DNA from: an uncultured Hyphomonadaceae bacterium
Lineage (GTDB): Bacteria; Pseudomonadota; Alphaproteobacteria; Caulobacterales; Hyphomonadaceae
Direction: 5' to 3'
NCBI GenBank assembly: GCA_913057945.1
Contig: CAJXOF010000008.1
Coordinates: 1 to 64,000 of the forward strand
Length of the DNA: 64,000 nucleotides
Made by a program: the position numbers and the translations under genes. The stretch's first letter is position 1; every line of letters starts with the position of its first letter. Positions 53,321-61,931 of the stretch are shown here, piece by piece. The notes below the pieces were generated by a model that was given only the letters and a program-made list of their open reading frames with translations, did not search any database and was not told the origin of the DNA.

Positions 53321-55315
53321 TCAGCCCTCAACCAGCCACGCTTTCTCGACGATCCCGACCACGTCCCCCATGATTTCGGTGATCTTGAAATCCTTTGGCG
53401 TGTAGACGCGGGCAATGCCCATCTGGCGCAGGGCGCGGGAATCTTCCAGCGGGATGATGCCGCCAACGACCACCGGCACATCCCCAAGCCCCACCGCGCG
53501 CAGCTCTGCAATCGTCTCGCGCACGAGGTCGAGATGACTCCCCGACAGGATGGACAGGCCGACCACGTGGGCATTGTTTTCCTTGGCCTGCGCAGCAATT
53601 TCGGACGGCGTGAAGCGGATGCCCTCATAGACGACATTCATGCCGACCTCGCGGCCCCGTGCCGCGATCTGTTCGGCACCATTGGAATGGCCGTCGAGAC
53701 CGGGCTTGCCGAGCACATAGGTCAGTTGGCGGCCAAGCGCTTCGGATACGCGCTCCACTTCCTTTCGGACAGCGACCGCGTCCTCTTCGCCTTCCGTCTT
53801 GATAACCATGGCGACGCCCGTCGGCGCACGGAATTCGCCGAATATTTCCCGCATCGCGGTGCCCCATTCGCCGGTCGTAACGCCGGCCTTCGCGCAGGCA
53901 ATCGACGGCTCCATGATGTTGGTCCCGTCCTGGGCGGCTTGCTTCAGCGCGGCGAGTGCTTCGTCCACGGCGCTTGCGTCGCGTTTGCTGCGCCATTCTT
54001 TCAGATCACGGACCTGAGCAGATTCTTCTGCCGGATCGACAGTCTGGATAGATCCGTCGCCGCCAGCCAGCGGACTTGTTTCAGTCTCGGTGTAGCGGTT
54101 GACGCCGACCACAGTCAGGTCGCCGCTCTCGATCGCCTTGATGCGGTTGATATGCGCGCCGACGAGGCTTTCCTTCATATAGTCGATGGATTGGGTGGCG
54201 CCGCCGCGGGCGTCGAGGTCGGCCAGCGCGTCTCTTGCGAGAGCCTTCAGCTCCTCGGTCTTGGATTCGATGACATGGCTGCCGTCGAAGATGTCTTCAT
54301 ATTCCAGCAGGTCCGTCTCATAGGCCAGGATCTGTTGCAGGCGCAGCGACCATTGCTGATCCCAGGGGCGCGGCAGGCCGAGCGCTTCGTTCCAGGCCGG
54401 CAGCTGCAGGGCCCGGCAACGGGCCTTCTTCGACAGGGTGACGGCCATCGCCTCAATCAGGATGCGGTAGACATTGTTTTCCGGCTGCGGCTCAGTCAGG
54501 CCAAGTGAGTTCACTTGCACGCCATAACGGAACAGCAGCGCCTTCGGGCTGGTCACGCCATAGCGCTCACGGCCAATTTCTTCCCAAAGTTCCACAAAGG
54601 CACGCATCTTACAGAGTTCCGTAACGAAACGGACCCCGGCGTTCACGAAGAAGGAAATCCGACCGAAGACGGTTTCAAAGTCTGATTCCGGAACTTGTCC
54701 GCCGGCCTTGACCGTATCCAGCACCGAGATTGCCGTGGCCAGGGCATAGGCCAGCTCTTGCTCTGGCGTCGCGCCCGCTTCCTGCAGGTGGTAGGAGCAG
54801 ACATTCATCGGATTCCATTTCGGGACCTCGGTATAGCACCAGCTCACCATATCCGAGATCAGGCGCAGGCTCGGCTCCGGCGGGAACACATAGGTCCCGC
54901 GTGAGAGGTATTCCTTCACAATGTCGTTCTGGGTCGTGCCGCGCAGTTTGGTACGGTCGTCGCCGCGCTCATCGGCCAGCGCCACATACAGGGCCAGCAT
55001 CCAGCCGGCGGGCGCATTGATTGTCATCGACGTGTTCATCTCTTCCAGCGGCAGCTGGTCGAACAGGAGACGCATGTCGCCGAGATGCTTGACCGGCACG
55101 CCCACTTTGCCAACTTCGCCCTTGGACAGGATGTGGTCGGCATCATAGGCGGTCTGGGTCGGCAGGTCGAAGGCAATGGAGAGGCCGGTCTGGCCCTTGG
55201 CGAGGTTGCCGCGATAGAGTTCGTTGGATTTGGTAGCCGTCGAGTGCCCGGCATAGGTCCGGAAGATCCACGGGCGGTCCGGTGCGTGCTGGTACGTTTT
55301 ATCCATGTCTGCCAC
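53321..55315 (-). CDS. ecm: Ethylmalonyl-CoA mutase
   Basis: 664-aa B12-dependent acyl-CoA mutase (MeaA/Ecm type). Substrate barrel opens TYAGHSTATKSNELYRGNLA; the C-terminal cobalamin domain has the DxHxxG motif (KPGLDGHSNGAEQ, about 537-548) with SILSGSHLDLV and VVVGGIIP. Length and the YAGHSTATKSN signature fit ethylmalonyl-CoA mutase (ethylmalonyl-CoA to methylsuccinyl-CoA) more than methylmalonyl-CoA mutase. Its pathway partner ccr lies 2 kb away. GTG start at 55315 has AGGGGAG 8 nt upstream. Confidence 0.92.
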   Translation of the reverse strand: MADMDKTYQHAPDRPWIFRTYAGHSTATKSNELYRGNLAKGQTGLSIAFDLPTQTAYDADHILSKGEVGKVGVPVKHLGDMRLLFDQLPLEEMNTSMTINAPAGWMLALYVALADERGDDRTKLRGTTQNDIVKEYLSRGTYVFPPEPSLRLISDMVSWCYTEVPKWNPMNVCSYHLQEAGATPEQELAYALATAISVLDTVKAGGQVPESDFETVFGRISFFVNAGVRFVTELCKMRAFVELWEEIGRERYGVTSPKALLFRYGVQVNSLGLTEPQPENNVYRILIEAMAVTLSKKARCRALQLPAWNEALGLPRPWDQQWSLRLQQILAYETDLLEYEDIFDGSHVIESKTEELKALARDALADLDARGGATQSIDYMKESLVGAHINRIKAIESGDLTVVGVNRYTETETSPLAGGDGSIQTVDPAEESAQVRDLKEWRSKRDASAVDEALAALKQAAQDGTNIMEPSIACAKAGVTTGEWGTAMREIFGEFRAPTGVAMVIKTEGEEDAVAVRKEVERVSEALGRQLTYVLGKPGLDGHSNGAEQIAARGREVGMNVVYEGIRFTPSEIAAQAKENNAHVVGLSILSGSHLDLVRETIAELRAVGLGDVPVVVGGIIPLEDSRALRQMGIARVYTPKDFKITEIMGDVVGIVEKAWLVEG

Positions 55316-55333
55316 GGAATTCTCCCCTTGTTA

Positions 55334-55349
55334 TGTTGCGGCGCAGCAT
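55334..55349 (-). promoter_or_regulatory. Candidate site before ecm (core CGCAACA)
   Basis: On the minus strand the leader of ecm reads TGCTGCGCCGCAACA. The pattern TGC-N3-CGCAACA recurs before ccr (TGCAG CGCAACA at 57225-57236). Such motifs resemble sites upstream of phasin/PHB genes (PhaR type) in Alphaproteobacteria; identity of the regulator is inferred. Confidence 0.35.
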
Positions 55350-55431
55350 GCCGCGTGCAACGTCACAAGGCAAGCGCTGCTGCTTGCGTCAGGATGCCTG
55401 AACAACCAGATGTAGGCGAGAGGAGATTGCC

Positions 55432-55950
55432 GTGAGCCAACCGACCAATGTGATCCAGACCGCCCTGCTTTTGCGGATCGTCGCCATTCTGGCGTTTCCG
55501 GTCGGCGTGGGGGTGGCGGCCCTGATGGAGCGCAGCGTCCTGATGGTCGCGGTATTGGCCGCCGGCATGCTGCTGGTCAGCTGGGTCGAACGGTTCCGGT
55601 TGCACCGGCTGTCGGGGAATGAGGGATACCCCGCCATTACCGGCTTGCTGCCCGGCTTCGCGGTCCGGGCGGGCTTTCTGGCGGGCCTGTTCATTGTCAG
55701 TCTTGGTGTGCTCGCGCTCTTTCGGGAGACCATTCTGGCGCGCGGGCTGGGGCTCGCCGATCTGGGGCTGTTCTCCGCTGTGACCGGCGTGGCGCTATTG
55801 GCCAACGCCATCAGCGCGCGAATGGCGACCCGGGAAGTGTCCAGTGTGATGGCCCAGATGAATGCCGGTTTCACGCCGCCAGGCGGCACGGCTCAGGCTG
55901 GGGAAGGGCCGGGTGAGATCATTGAAGGTGAAGTCATCGACCGCGACTAA
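55432..55950 (+). CDS. Membrane protein of unknown function (four helices)
   Basis: 172-aa protein with about four predicted helices (residues 10-32, 38-52, 78-100, 108-128) and an acidic soluble C terminus (GPGEIIEGEVIDRD). No family is recognised. GTG start with GAGGAG 6 nt upstream. Divergent from ecm; the two may share the control region between 55316 and 55431. Confidence 0.75.
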   Translation: MSQPTNVIQTALLLRIVAILAFPVGVGVAALMERSVLMVAVLAAGMLLVSWVERFRLHRLSGNEGYPAITGLLPGFAVRAGFLAGLFIVSLGVLALFRETILARGLGLADLGLFSAVTGVALLANAISARMATREVSSVMAQMNAGFTPPGGTAQAGEGPGEIIEGEVIDRD

Positions 55951-56063
55951 ACTTCGCGGCATGTCCGTTACCGCAAACATTCATGAGGCGTCTGCGCCCG
56001 GATGTGGTTTCGTGAGGACCACAAATCCGCTATAGAGCACCGCCGCTGACGGAGTTTTTGAAG

Positions 56064-56366
56064 ATGTCTGACATGATCGGTCTGATGGCCGCAGCTCTCA
56101 CGACCCTATCTTTCCTGCCTCAGGCCTTGCTGGTCATTCGCACTGGCAAGACGGATGGCATTTCGCTGGTCATGTACATCATGTTCACCACCGGCGTTGC
56201 GGGCTGGCTCGTCTATGGCATCCTGACCGGATCCCTGCCGATCATCGTGGCCAATCTGGTGACCCTGTTGCTTGCCAGCGTGATCCTGTGCCTGAAAGTG
56301 CGCAATACGCTTCAGACGAGGGCCCAGGGGGCAGCCGTCGCCACCTCCGCGCCAATCGCTTCATAA
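56064..56366 (+). CDS. SemiSWEET-type transporter
   Basis: 100-aa three-helix PQ-loop protein. Helix 1 ends TLSFLPQALLVIRTGKTDGIS (Pro-Gln of the PQ loop), helix 2 YIMFTTGVAGWLVYGIL and helix 3 LPIIVANLVTLLLASVI. Works as a dimer moving sugars or similar small solutes. ATG at 56064 with GGAG 9 nt upstream is preferred to TTG 56058. The last 55 bp overlap the convergent transaminase gene. Confidence 0.9.
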   Translation: MSDMIGLMAAALTTLSFLPQALLVIRTGKTDGISLVMYIMFTTGVAGWLVYGILTGSLPIIVANLVTLLLASVILCLKVRNTLQTRAQGAAVATSAPIAS

Positions 56367-57196
56367 TACAGTCGCTGGACCAGGCGCGTGACCGGGCCGG
56401 GTTTGCCGTCCCCGACAGGCTGATCTTCAAGCTGGATGACCGGCGCAATCATCGCGCCTGCCGACGTCGTGAAGATTTCCTTTGCCGCATAGGCTTCGTC
56501 CGGCGTGAACGGACGCTCCTCGACCGGTAGGCCGCGCTCCCGCAGGCGCGCAATCACATGGCCCCGTGTGATACCGGGCAGGATGTCGCTGGACAGGTTG
56601 CGAGTAATGATCCGGTCATCCTCGGTCACGATCCAGGTATTCGCCGAGGCGGCTTCGGTGACATAGCCATTCTCCACCATGAAAGCGGTCTTGGCCCCTG
56701 CCTCGCGCGCGCTCCGATAGGCGAGGGCCTGGGACAGCAGCTGCGTAGTCTTGATATCCCGGCGGCGCCAGCGAATGTCATTCAGAAAGATCGCCTTGAT
56801 GCCGTGTTCGGCGGCCTCGTTGATCAGGGGGCGATGGTCGGCAAACAGGAATATGGTCGGCGTGAATATCTCTGGTCCGGCGAAATCCCGGCTGTCATAA
56901 GTGCCGGCAGAAACTTCCAGATAGACCAGCCCCTCGGACAGCTGATTGCGAGAAATCAGCTGGGTATGAATGTCGGTCCATCCGGCTACATCATGCGGAT
57001 TGGGGATCGAAATTGCTTCCAGCGTGTTGCTGAGTCGCGACATATGGCCGTCAAAATCGATGAGCTTCCCGCCGTAGATGGCGGTCACTTCATAGGCTGC
57101 ATGCGAAAACAGGAATCCCCGGTCCAACGGGGAAATCAGCGCGTCTTTCCGCCGGGTGAAGGCGCCGTTCAGATAAACCGTTTCGCCAATTGGCAT
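56312..57196 (-). CDS. dat: D-amino-acid aminotransferase-like PLP enzyme
   Basis: 294-aa fold-type IV aminotransferase. Conserved DRGFLFSHAAYEV near residue 25, catalytic Lys near 145 (RRRDIKTTQLLS), Glu in VTEAASANTWIV and the phosphate loop GITRGHVI. It matches D-alanine/D-amino-acid transaminases (supplying D-glutamate or D-alanine) rather than branched-chain enzymes, though 4-amino-4-deoxychorismate lyase relatives are close. Divergent from ccr. Confidence 0.85.
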   Translation of the reverse strand: MPIGETVYLNGAFTRRKDALISPLDRGFLFSHAAYEVTAIYGGKLIDFDGHMSRLSNTLEAISIPNPHDVAGWTDIHTQLISRNQLSEGLVYLEVSAGTYDSRDFAGPEIFTPTIFLFADHRPLINEAAEHGIKAIFLNDIRWRRRDIKTTQLLSQALAYRSAREAGAKTAFMVENGYVTEAASANTWIVTEDDRIITRNLSSDILPGITRGHVIARLRERGLPVEERPFTPDEAYAAKEIFTTSAGAMIAPVIQLEDQPVGDGKPGPVTRLVQRLYYEAIGAEVATAAPWALV

Positions 57197-57221
57197 GATT
57201 GCAACGCCCCTTTTTCAAAAT

Positions 57222-57249
57222 TTGTGCAGCGCAACAAAATTCTTGCAAG
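57222..57249. promoter_or_regulatory. Palindromic control sites between dat and ccr
   Basis: TTGTGCAGCGCAACAA (57222-57237), with outer TTGT/ACAA arms, and CTTGCAAG (57242-57249), a perfect 8-bp palindrome, lie in the 162-bp divergent gap. The first resembles the site before ecm; the second shares the TTGCAA core of the site before maeB. Likely binding sites for acyl-CoA or PHB-responsive regulators; inferred. Confidence 0.45.
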
Positions 57250-57358
57250 CTCCTCGCTCAGCGGCCAAGGTGGCGGGAACCGGATGATTTGTGAAGCCAC
57301 GAATAATTGTGCGCCAGACCATCCTGGAAACGCAATCAAGGAGGAGGGCCCCCCTGCC

Positions 57359-58615
57359 ATGGCAAGGGAGACGAAAGATATTTACGAGCTCGGCGAGATT
57401 CCGCCGGAGTTCCACGTACCGAAGATGATGCACGCCTGGGCGATCCGCCGGGACCGCCACGGACGGCCGTCCACGGCGATGCAGCTGGAACAGGTTCCGG
57501 TGCCGGAAATCGATTCCGACGAAGTGCTGGTTCTCGTGATGGCCGCCGGCGTGAACTATAATGGCATCTGGGCCGCGCTCGGCGAGCCGATGTCGGTGTT
57601 TGACGTTCACAAGCAGGATTTCCATGTCGCAGGCTCGGATGCGTCCGGCATCGTCTGGGCCGTTGGCCGCAAGGTGACGCGCGTGAAGCCCGGCGATGAA
57701 GTCGTGATCCACTGTAATCAGGATGATGGCGACGACGAGGAATGCAATGGCGGCGATCCGATGTTCTCGCCCAGCCAGCGCATCTGGGGCTATGAGACGC
57801 CCGATGGTTCGTTTGCGCAGTTCTGCCGCGTCCAGGCTCGTCAGTGCATGCCGCGTCCGAAACACCTGACATGGGAAGAGAGCGCCTGCTACACGCTGAC
57901 GCTCGCCACGGCCTACAGGATGCTGTTCGGCCACCGCCCGCACATCGTGAAACCGGCAGACAATGTCCTTGTCTGGGGCGCTTCCGGGGGCCTTGGCAGT
58001 TTCGGTGTCCAGCTCTGTGCGGTTACCGGAGCGAATGCGATCGGGATTGTCGGGAGTGACGACAAGAAGGAGCATGTGCTCAGTCTCGGTGCCAAGGGCG
58101 TGCTCAACCGCAAGGACTTCAATTGCTGGGGCCAGCTGCCGACTGTGAACGGCCCGGAATTCAAGGACTACATGAAAGAGAGCCGTAAATTCGGCAAGGC
58201 GATCTGGGAACTCACCGACAAGAAGGATGTGGACATCGTGTTCGAGCATCCGGGCGAGTCGACCTTCCCGGTATCAGTTTTTGTCGTGAAGCGCGGCGGC
58301 ATGGTCGTTATCTGCGCCGGTACGACAGGATTCAACCTGACCATGGACGCACGCTTCCTCTGGATGCGGCAGAAACGGGTACAGGGCAGCCACTTCGCAA
58401 ACCTGAAACAGGCAAGCGCCGCTAACCAGCTGGTCATCAACCGGCGCATTGATCCGGGTATGTCGGAAGTCTTCCCGTGGGAAGACATTCCGGCCGCGCA
58501 CGACAAGATGCTGGATAACAAGCATCTGCCCGGAAACATGGCTGTTCTGGTGACCTCGCCGAAGCCGGGCCTCCGGACGGTTGAAGATGTTCTGGCGGTA
58601 AACGGCCAAGCCTAG
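57359..58615 (+). CDS. ccr: Crotonyl-CoA carboxylase/reductase
   Basis: 418-aa NADPH-dependent enzyme that reduces and carboxylates crotonyl-CoA to ethylmalonyl-CoA, the key step of the ethylmalonyl-CoA pathway. Typical: VPKMMHAWAIRRDRHGRP, NYNGIWAALGEP, the long insert DGDDEECNGGDPMFSPSQRI and the nucleotide loop GASGGLGSFG. GGAGGAG ribosome site 8-9 nt before the ATG. Works with Ecm, encoded 2 kb away on the other strand. Confidence 0.95.
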   Translation: MARETKDIYELGEIPPEFHVPKMMHAWAIRRDRHGRPSTAMQLEQVPVPEIDSDEVLVLVMAAGVNYNGIWAALGEPMSVFDVHKQDFHVAGSDASGIVWAVGRKVTRVKPGDEVVIHCNQDDGDDEECNGGDPMFSPSQRIWGYETPDGSFAQFCRVQARQCMPRPKHLTWEESACYTLTLATAYRMLFGHRPHIVKPADNVLVWGASGGLGSFGVQLCAVTGANAIGIVGSDDKKEHVLSLGAKGVLNRKDFNCWGQLPTVNGPEFKDYMKESRKFGKAIWELTDKKDVDIVFEHPGESTFPVSVFVVKRGGMVVICAGTTGFNLTMDARFLWMRQKRVQGSHFANLKQASAANQLVINRRIDPGMSEVFPWEDIPAAHDKMLDNKHLPGNMAVLVTSPKPGLRTVEDVLAVNGQA

Positions 58616-58626
58616 TAACAGGCCGT

Positions 58627-58980
58627 ATGGCCAGACCGGATGCTGATTCGTTTGCCCGTGAGTGGGTAGCAGCCTGGAATGATCACGACCTCGACGGCGT
58701 GCTTTCGCACTATGCCGATGGGGTCGTGTTCCATTCGCCGCGCATTGCGCAGGTGATGGAGACAAAAGAAGACTTGCTTACTGGCAAGGCGGCTTTGCGC
58801 GAATACTGGCATGCGGCGCTTGCGGGCGCGAATGACCTGTTCTTCGAACTGGATGACGTACTGGCCGGATCGGATGCGATCACGTTGCTCTACACCAATC
58901 ACCGGGGCCAATCGGCTGCCGAGACCTTCATCTTTGATGAGGATGGCGAAATCTGTATCGCCATCGCGACGTACCGCTAG
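58627..58980 (+). CDS. SnoaL/NTF2-like protein
   Basis: 117-aa SnoaL-like fold: FAREWVAAWNDHDLDGVLSHYADGV opening (first 20 typical) and AAETFIFDEDGEICIAIATY end. Similar proteins bind hydrophobic ligands; reaction unknown. It starts 11 bp after ccr and is likely in the same transcript. Its stop overlaps the convergent glycosyltransferase gene. Confidence 0.85.
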   Translation: MARPDADSFAREWVAAWNDHDLDGVLSHYADGVVFHSPRIAQVMETKEDLLTGKAALREYWHAALAGANDLFFELDDVLAGSDAITLLYTNHRGQSAAETFIFDEDGEICIAIATYR

Positions 58981-59708
58981 AGTTCGTCCATGCCGCCCGG
59001 ATTGCGCCGGCGCCGGATCAGCCACATGACTCCGCGAAGATCGGACAGGGCATCCGCCAGCCGGCCGAAATTCGTGTAGTTCGATGTGCCCGTGCGCCGC
59101 TCGCGATGGTTCACATCACGATATTCCACGTCAAACCCGTCGGCCCGCATCAGGGCAGGGACGTAGCGGTGGATATGGTCGAAATAGGGGAGTTGCAGGA
59201 ACGCGTCGCGGTAGAGCGCTTTGACGCCGCAGCCGGCATCGTCGCAATCATCCTTCAGCATGCGCTTGCGGACATTGTTGGCAAATGTGCTGCCGAAGCG
59301 TTTCCAGGCCGTGTCCTTGCGCTTGGTCCGGCGGCCCATCACCATTTTGAGCGATTCCGGTGCATCCGGCCGGGTCAGCTGGCGATAAAGGTCCGGCAAA
59401 TCGGCGGGATCATTCTGTCCGTCGCCATCCAGCGTGCCGATCACCGGCGCGCGGGCGGCCAGGATGCCGGAGCGGATGGCGCGGCTCTGCCCGGCATTCT
59501 TCCTGTGTCCGACTACGCGCAGCATGGGAAAGCGCGATTTCAGCTCGATCAGGCGCGCGCGCGTGTCATCGGTCGAGGCATCGTCGACGAACACCATCTC
59601 GAACGCACGGCCGTCGAGCGCGCGATGGATTTCGGTGATCAGGGATTTGACATTGCCGGACTCATTGTGAACCGGCACGACAACGGAAAATTCAAGCGAC
59701 TGGGCCAC
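58977..59708 (-). CDS. GT2 glycosyltransferase, polyprenyl-phosphate sugar type
   Basis: 243-aa GT-A fold enzyme of the DPM1/ArnC group. FSVVVPVHNESGNVKSL opening, FVDDASTDDTRARL, the DxD motif region TLDGDGQNDPADL and C-terminal basic tail (RRRRNPGG) without membrane helices. It likely loads a sugar on undecaprenyl phosphate. GTG 59708 has AAAGG 8 nt upstream; a GTG at 59717 would put the same sequence inside the gene. It faces the ArnT-like gene, the usual partner of such enzymes. Confidence 0.87.
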   Translation of the reverse strand: MAQSLEFSVVVPVHNESGNVKSLITEIHRALDGRAFEMVFVDDASTDDTRARLIELKSRFPMLRVVGHRKNAGQSRAIRSGILAARAPVIGTLDGDGQNDPADLPDLYRQLTRPDAPESLKMVMGRRTKRKDTAWKRFGSTFANNVRKRMLKDDCDDAGCGVKALYRDAFLQLPYFDHIHRYVPALMRADGFDVEYRDVNHRERRTGTSNYTNFGRLADALSDLRGVMWLIRRRRNPGGMDEL

Positions 59709-59873
59709 GGCTGGCACCTTTCAGGCAAGGGACTCGCACACGCGCGAGGCAGGTTTCGGACGCTCATACAAAGCGTTTTCCCGCAAGGCGAGCCCTGCGG
59801 CGCATTTGTCACTCACTGAAACTCAGCGCAAAACCCTGAAGACGCGCCGACATGAACGAGGTAAACGGCTGTC

Positions 59874-61928
59874 ATGACTTTGCTTGATCGACTTTCCACT
59901 GGCTGGAAACCCTGGTTCGTCCTGTTCATCCTGACTTTCGGCGCTGCCGCGCCCGGTGTGTTCAACCTGCCCGCCCTCGACAGGGACGAAAGCCGGTTCG
60001 CTCAGGCCTCCAAGGAAATGCTCGAGGAAAAGGATTATATCCGCATCCAGTATCAGGATGAGCTGCGCAACAAGAAGCCGGCGGGCATCCATTGGCTGCA
60101 AGCCGCCTCGACGGCCGTGTTCACCGGGCCGGAAGCCAAGCAAATCTGGACTTATCGTGTCCCCAGCTGGCTGGGCGCGGCCTTTGGCACGCTTGCCTGT
60201 TTCTGGACAGGGCTGGTTCTGGTCGGGCGGCGGGCAAGTTTCGTCGGCTCGGCCCTCTTCGGCGCGACGCTGCTGCTGACGTCTGAGGCTCATATATCCA
60301 AGACAGACGGCATGCTGGTCTTCCTGACCACGCTCAGCATCGGCGCGCTCGCCCGGCTCTACATGCGGCGGGACCACTCAAAGAAGATGGCGCTGCTGTT
60401 CTGGTTCTGCATGGGCACCAGTTTCCTGATCAAGGGACCGGTCACGCCTATGGTTGCGGCCTATGCCGGCATCGGGGCGTGGGTCTGGACCAAAGCGACC
60501 GACGGCAAGGGGGGCGACTGGTGGCGCGTCCTGCTCTGGTGGCCGGGGCCTGCCATTTTTGTCGCGATGGTGCTGCCCTGGTTCCTGTGGATCCAGGCTG
60601 CGACTGACGGGCAATATATCAAGGGCGCGGTCGGCAAGGATTTGAAAGACAAGTTCACCGGCGCGTCAGAGGGCCATGGCGGCTGGCCATTCTACCATCT
60701 GACCCATATCCCCGCCTGGTTCTTCCCAGCCACCTTGTACATTCTTCCGGGCATGGTGGCGGCGTGGAAGACGCTGAAGCCGATCAAGCCGCAGGGCAGC
60801 GCCTGGCTGAAACACGTCGCGCTGATTGGGGCCATCTCGTTTGCGGGCCTGCTGGCACTGAATTACCTGCTCCCCTTCCTGCCGAGGCCTGAAGGCACGG
60901 GCCTGTTCGCGCGGTCAGTCGATACGATTGCGACCCTGAAACCCCTGCCGGCCTGGCCAGCGCTGCTGCTTGCCTTCTTCTGGTGGGCATCGGGCCGGGA
61001 CCAGTGGATGCGTCGCTGGCCCGTCGGCGAGACCGTCATTCCGGAAAATACCCGCGCGATGCGGATGCTCGTGGCCTGGGCCGTGCTGACCTACGCCTTC
61101 TTCGAGCTCATGCCGACCCTGCTCAGCCATTATATCCTGCCGGCCTATCCGGCCCTTGGCCTGCTGGCGGGCTATGCCGCGACCCAGATGATGGATGGCA
61201 AGCTCTGGCCGGTTACGCGCTGGCTTTCGCTTATCCTTTTTGCGCTGGGCGCGATCCTCCTGCTCACCGCCTCCTTTCCAGGCGTGACGACCTATTTCAT
61301 GGCGGAGACGGCGGGCGACTTCTCGACCGCAGTGCCCGAGGACGTTCTCAATTCCTGGGCGGATTATCGCAGCTTCCCGCTCTGGTTCTGGTGGATCGGG
61401 TTCGGCCTTTGCGGGGTTGCCATCATCGAATTCAGCCGTCGGCATGAATGCAATGCGGCCATGTTCGCGATCTATGCGAGCGTCGCGATTGGCTGGCATG
61501 TCCGCATCTTCATGCTGCCGAGCCAGGTCTGGGTTCAGCCGACGGAGACGGCACGGCTGGCGCTGGAGGATGTCTGCGGTGTGCCGGGCGAGGCGTGTGA
61601 CTGGCAGGCACCTGAACGCATCCTGGCGCTTGGTTATGCCGAGCCCTCCTATGTGCTGACTCTCGGCACGCAGAACCTCCATCCGCCGGAAACGCCGCTT
61701 GACCTGCCGCAGGACCCGTCCGCCTATCCGGTCGTCTATCTCGTCAATTTCGAGGATCGCAAGGCCGAGCCCCCGATTGAAGACGAGATTGCCCATTTGC
61801 GCGCGCAGGCCGACCAGATGCGCCTCTGCGTCACCGAGACCGAGCCCTATTACGCGCTGAACTATTCGAACGGGGACCCGGTGAATCTCCGGGCCCTCCG
61901 CTTCGATTATGGCGACTGCCCCGGCTGA
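59874..61928 (+). CDS. ArnT-like (GT39/GT83) glycosyltransferase
   Basis: 684-aa integral membrane enzyme. N-terminal catalytic Asp in PALDRDESRFAQASKEML, about a dozen helices, and a soluble C-terminal domain (about 560-684) probably in the periplasm. Such enzymes move sugars from polyprenyl phosphate to lipid A or another acceptor. The neighbouring GT2 would supply the donor. Acceptor and sugar cannot be named. Confidence 0.85.
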   Translation: MTLLDRLSTGWKPWFVLFILTFGAAAPGVFNLPALDRDESRFAQASKEMLEEKDYIRIQYQDELRNKKPAGIHWLQAASTAVFTGPEAKQIWTYRVPSWLGAAFGTLACFWTGLVLVGRRASFVGSALFGATLLLTSEAHISKTDGMLVFLTTLSIGALARLYMRRDHSKKMALLFWFCMGTSFLIKGPVTPMVAAYAGIGAWVWTKATDGKGGDWWRVLLWWPGPAIFVAMVLPWFLWIQAATDGQYIKGAVGKDLKDKFTGASEGHGGWPFYHLTHIPAWFFPATLYILPGMVAAWKTLKPIKPQGSAWLKHVALIGAISFAGLLALNYLLPFLPRPEGTGLFARSVDTIATLKPLPAWPALLLAFFWWASGRDQWMRRWPVGETVIPENTRAMRMLVAWAVLTYAFFELMPTLLSHYILPAYPALGLLAGYAATQMMDGKLWPVTRWLSLILFALGAILLLTASFPGVTTYFMAETAGDFSTAVPEDVLNSWADYRSFPLWFWWIGFGLCGVAIIEFSRRHECNAAMFAIYASVAIGWHVRIFMLPSQVWVQPTETARLALEDVCGVPGEACDWQAPERILALGYAEPSYVLTLGTQNLHPPETPLDLPQDPSAYPVVYLVNFEDRKAEPPIEDEIAHLRAQADQMRLCVTETEPYYALNYSNGDPVNLRALRFDYGDCPG

Positions 61929-61931
61929 CGC

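Noticed and set aside
56558..57358. 267-residue upstream extension of Ccr
   Set aside because: It is antisense to the transaminase gene, and a strong GGAGGAG ribosome site lies before ATG 57359, where Ccr proteins start.
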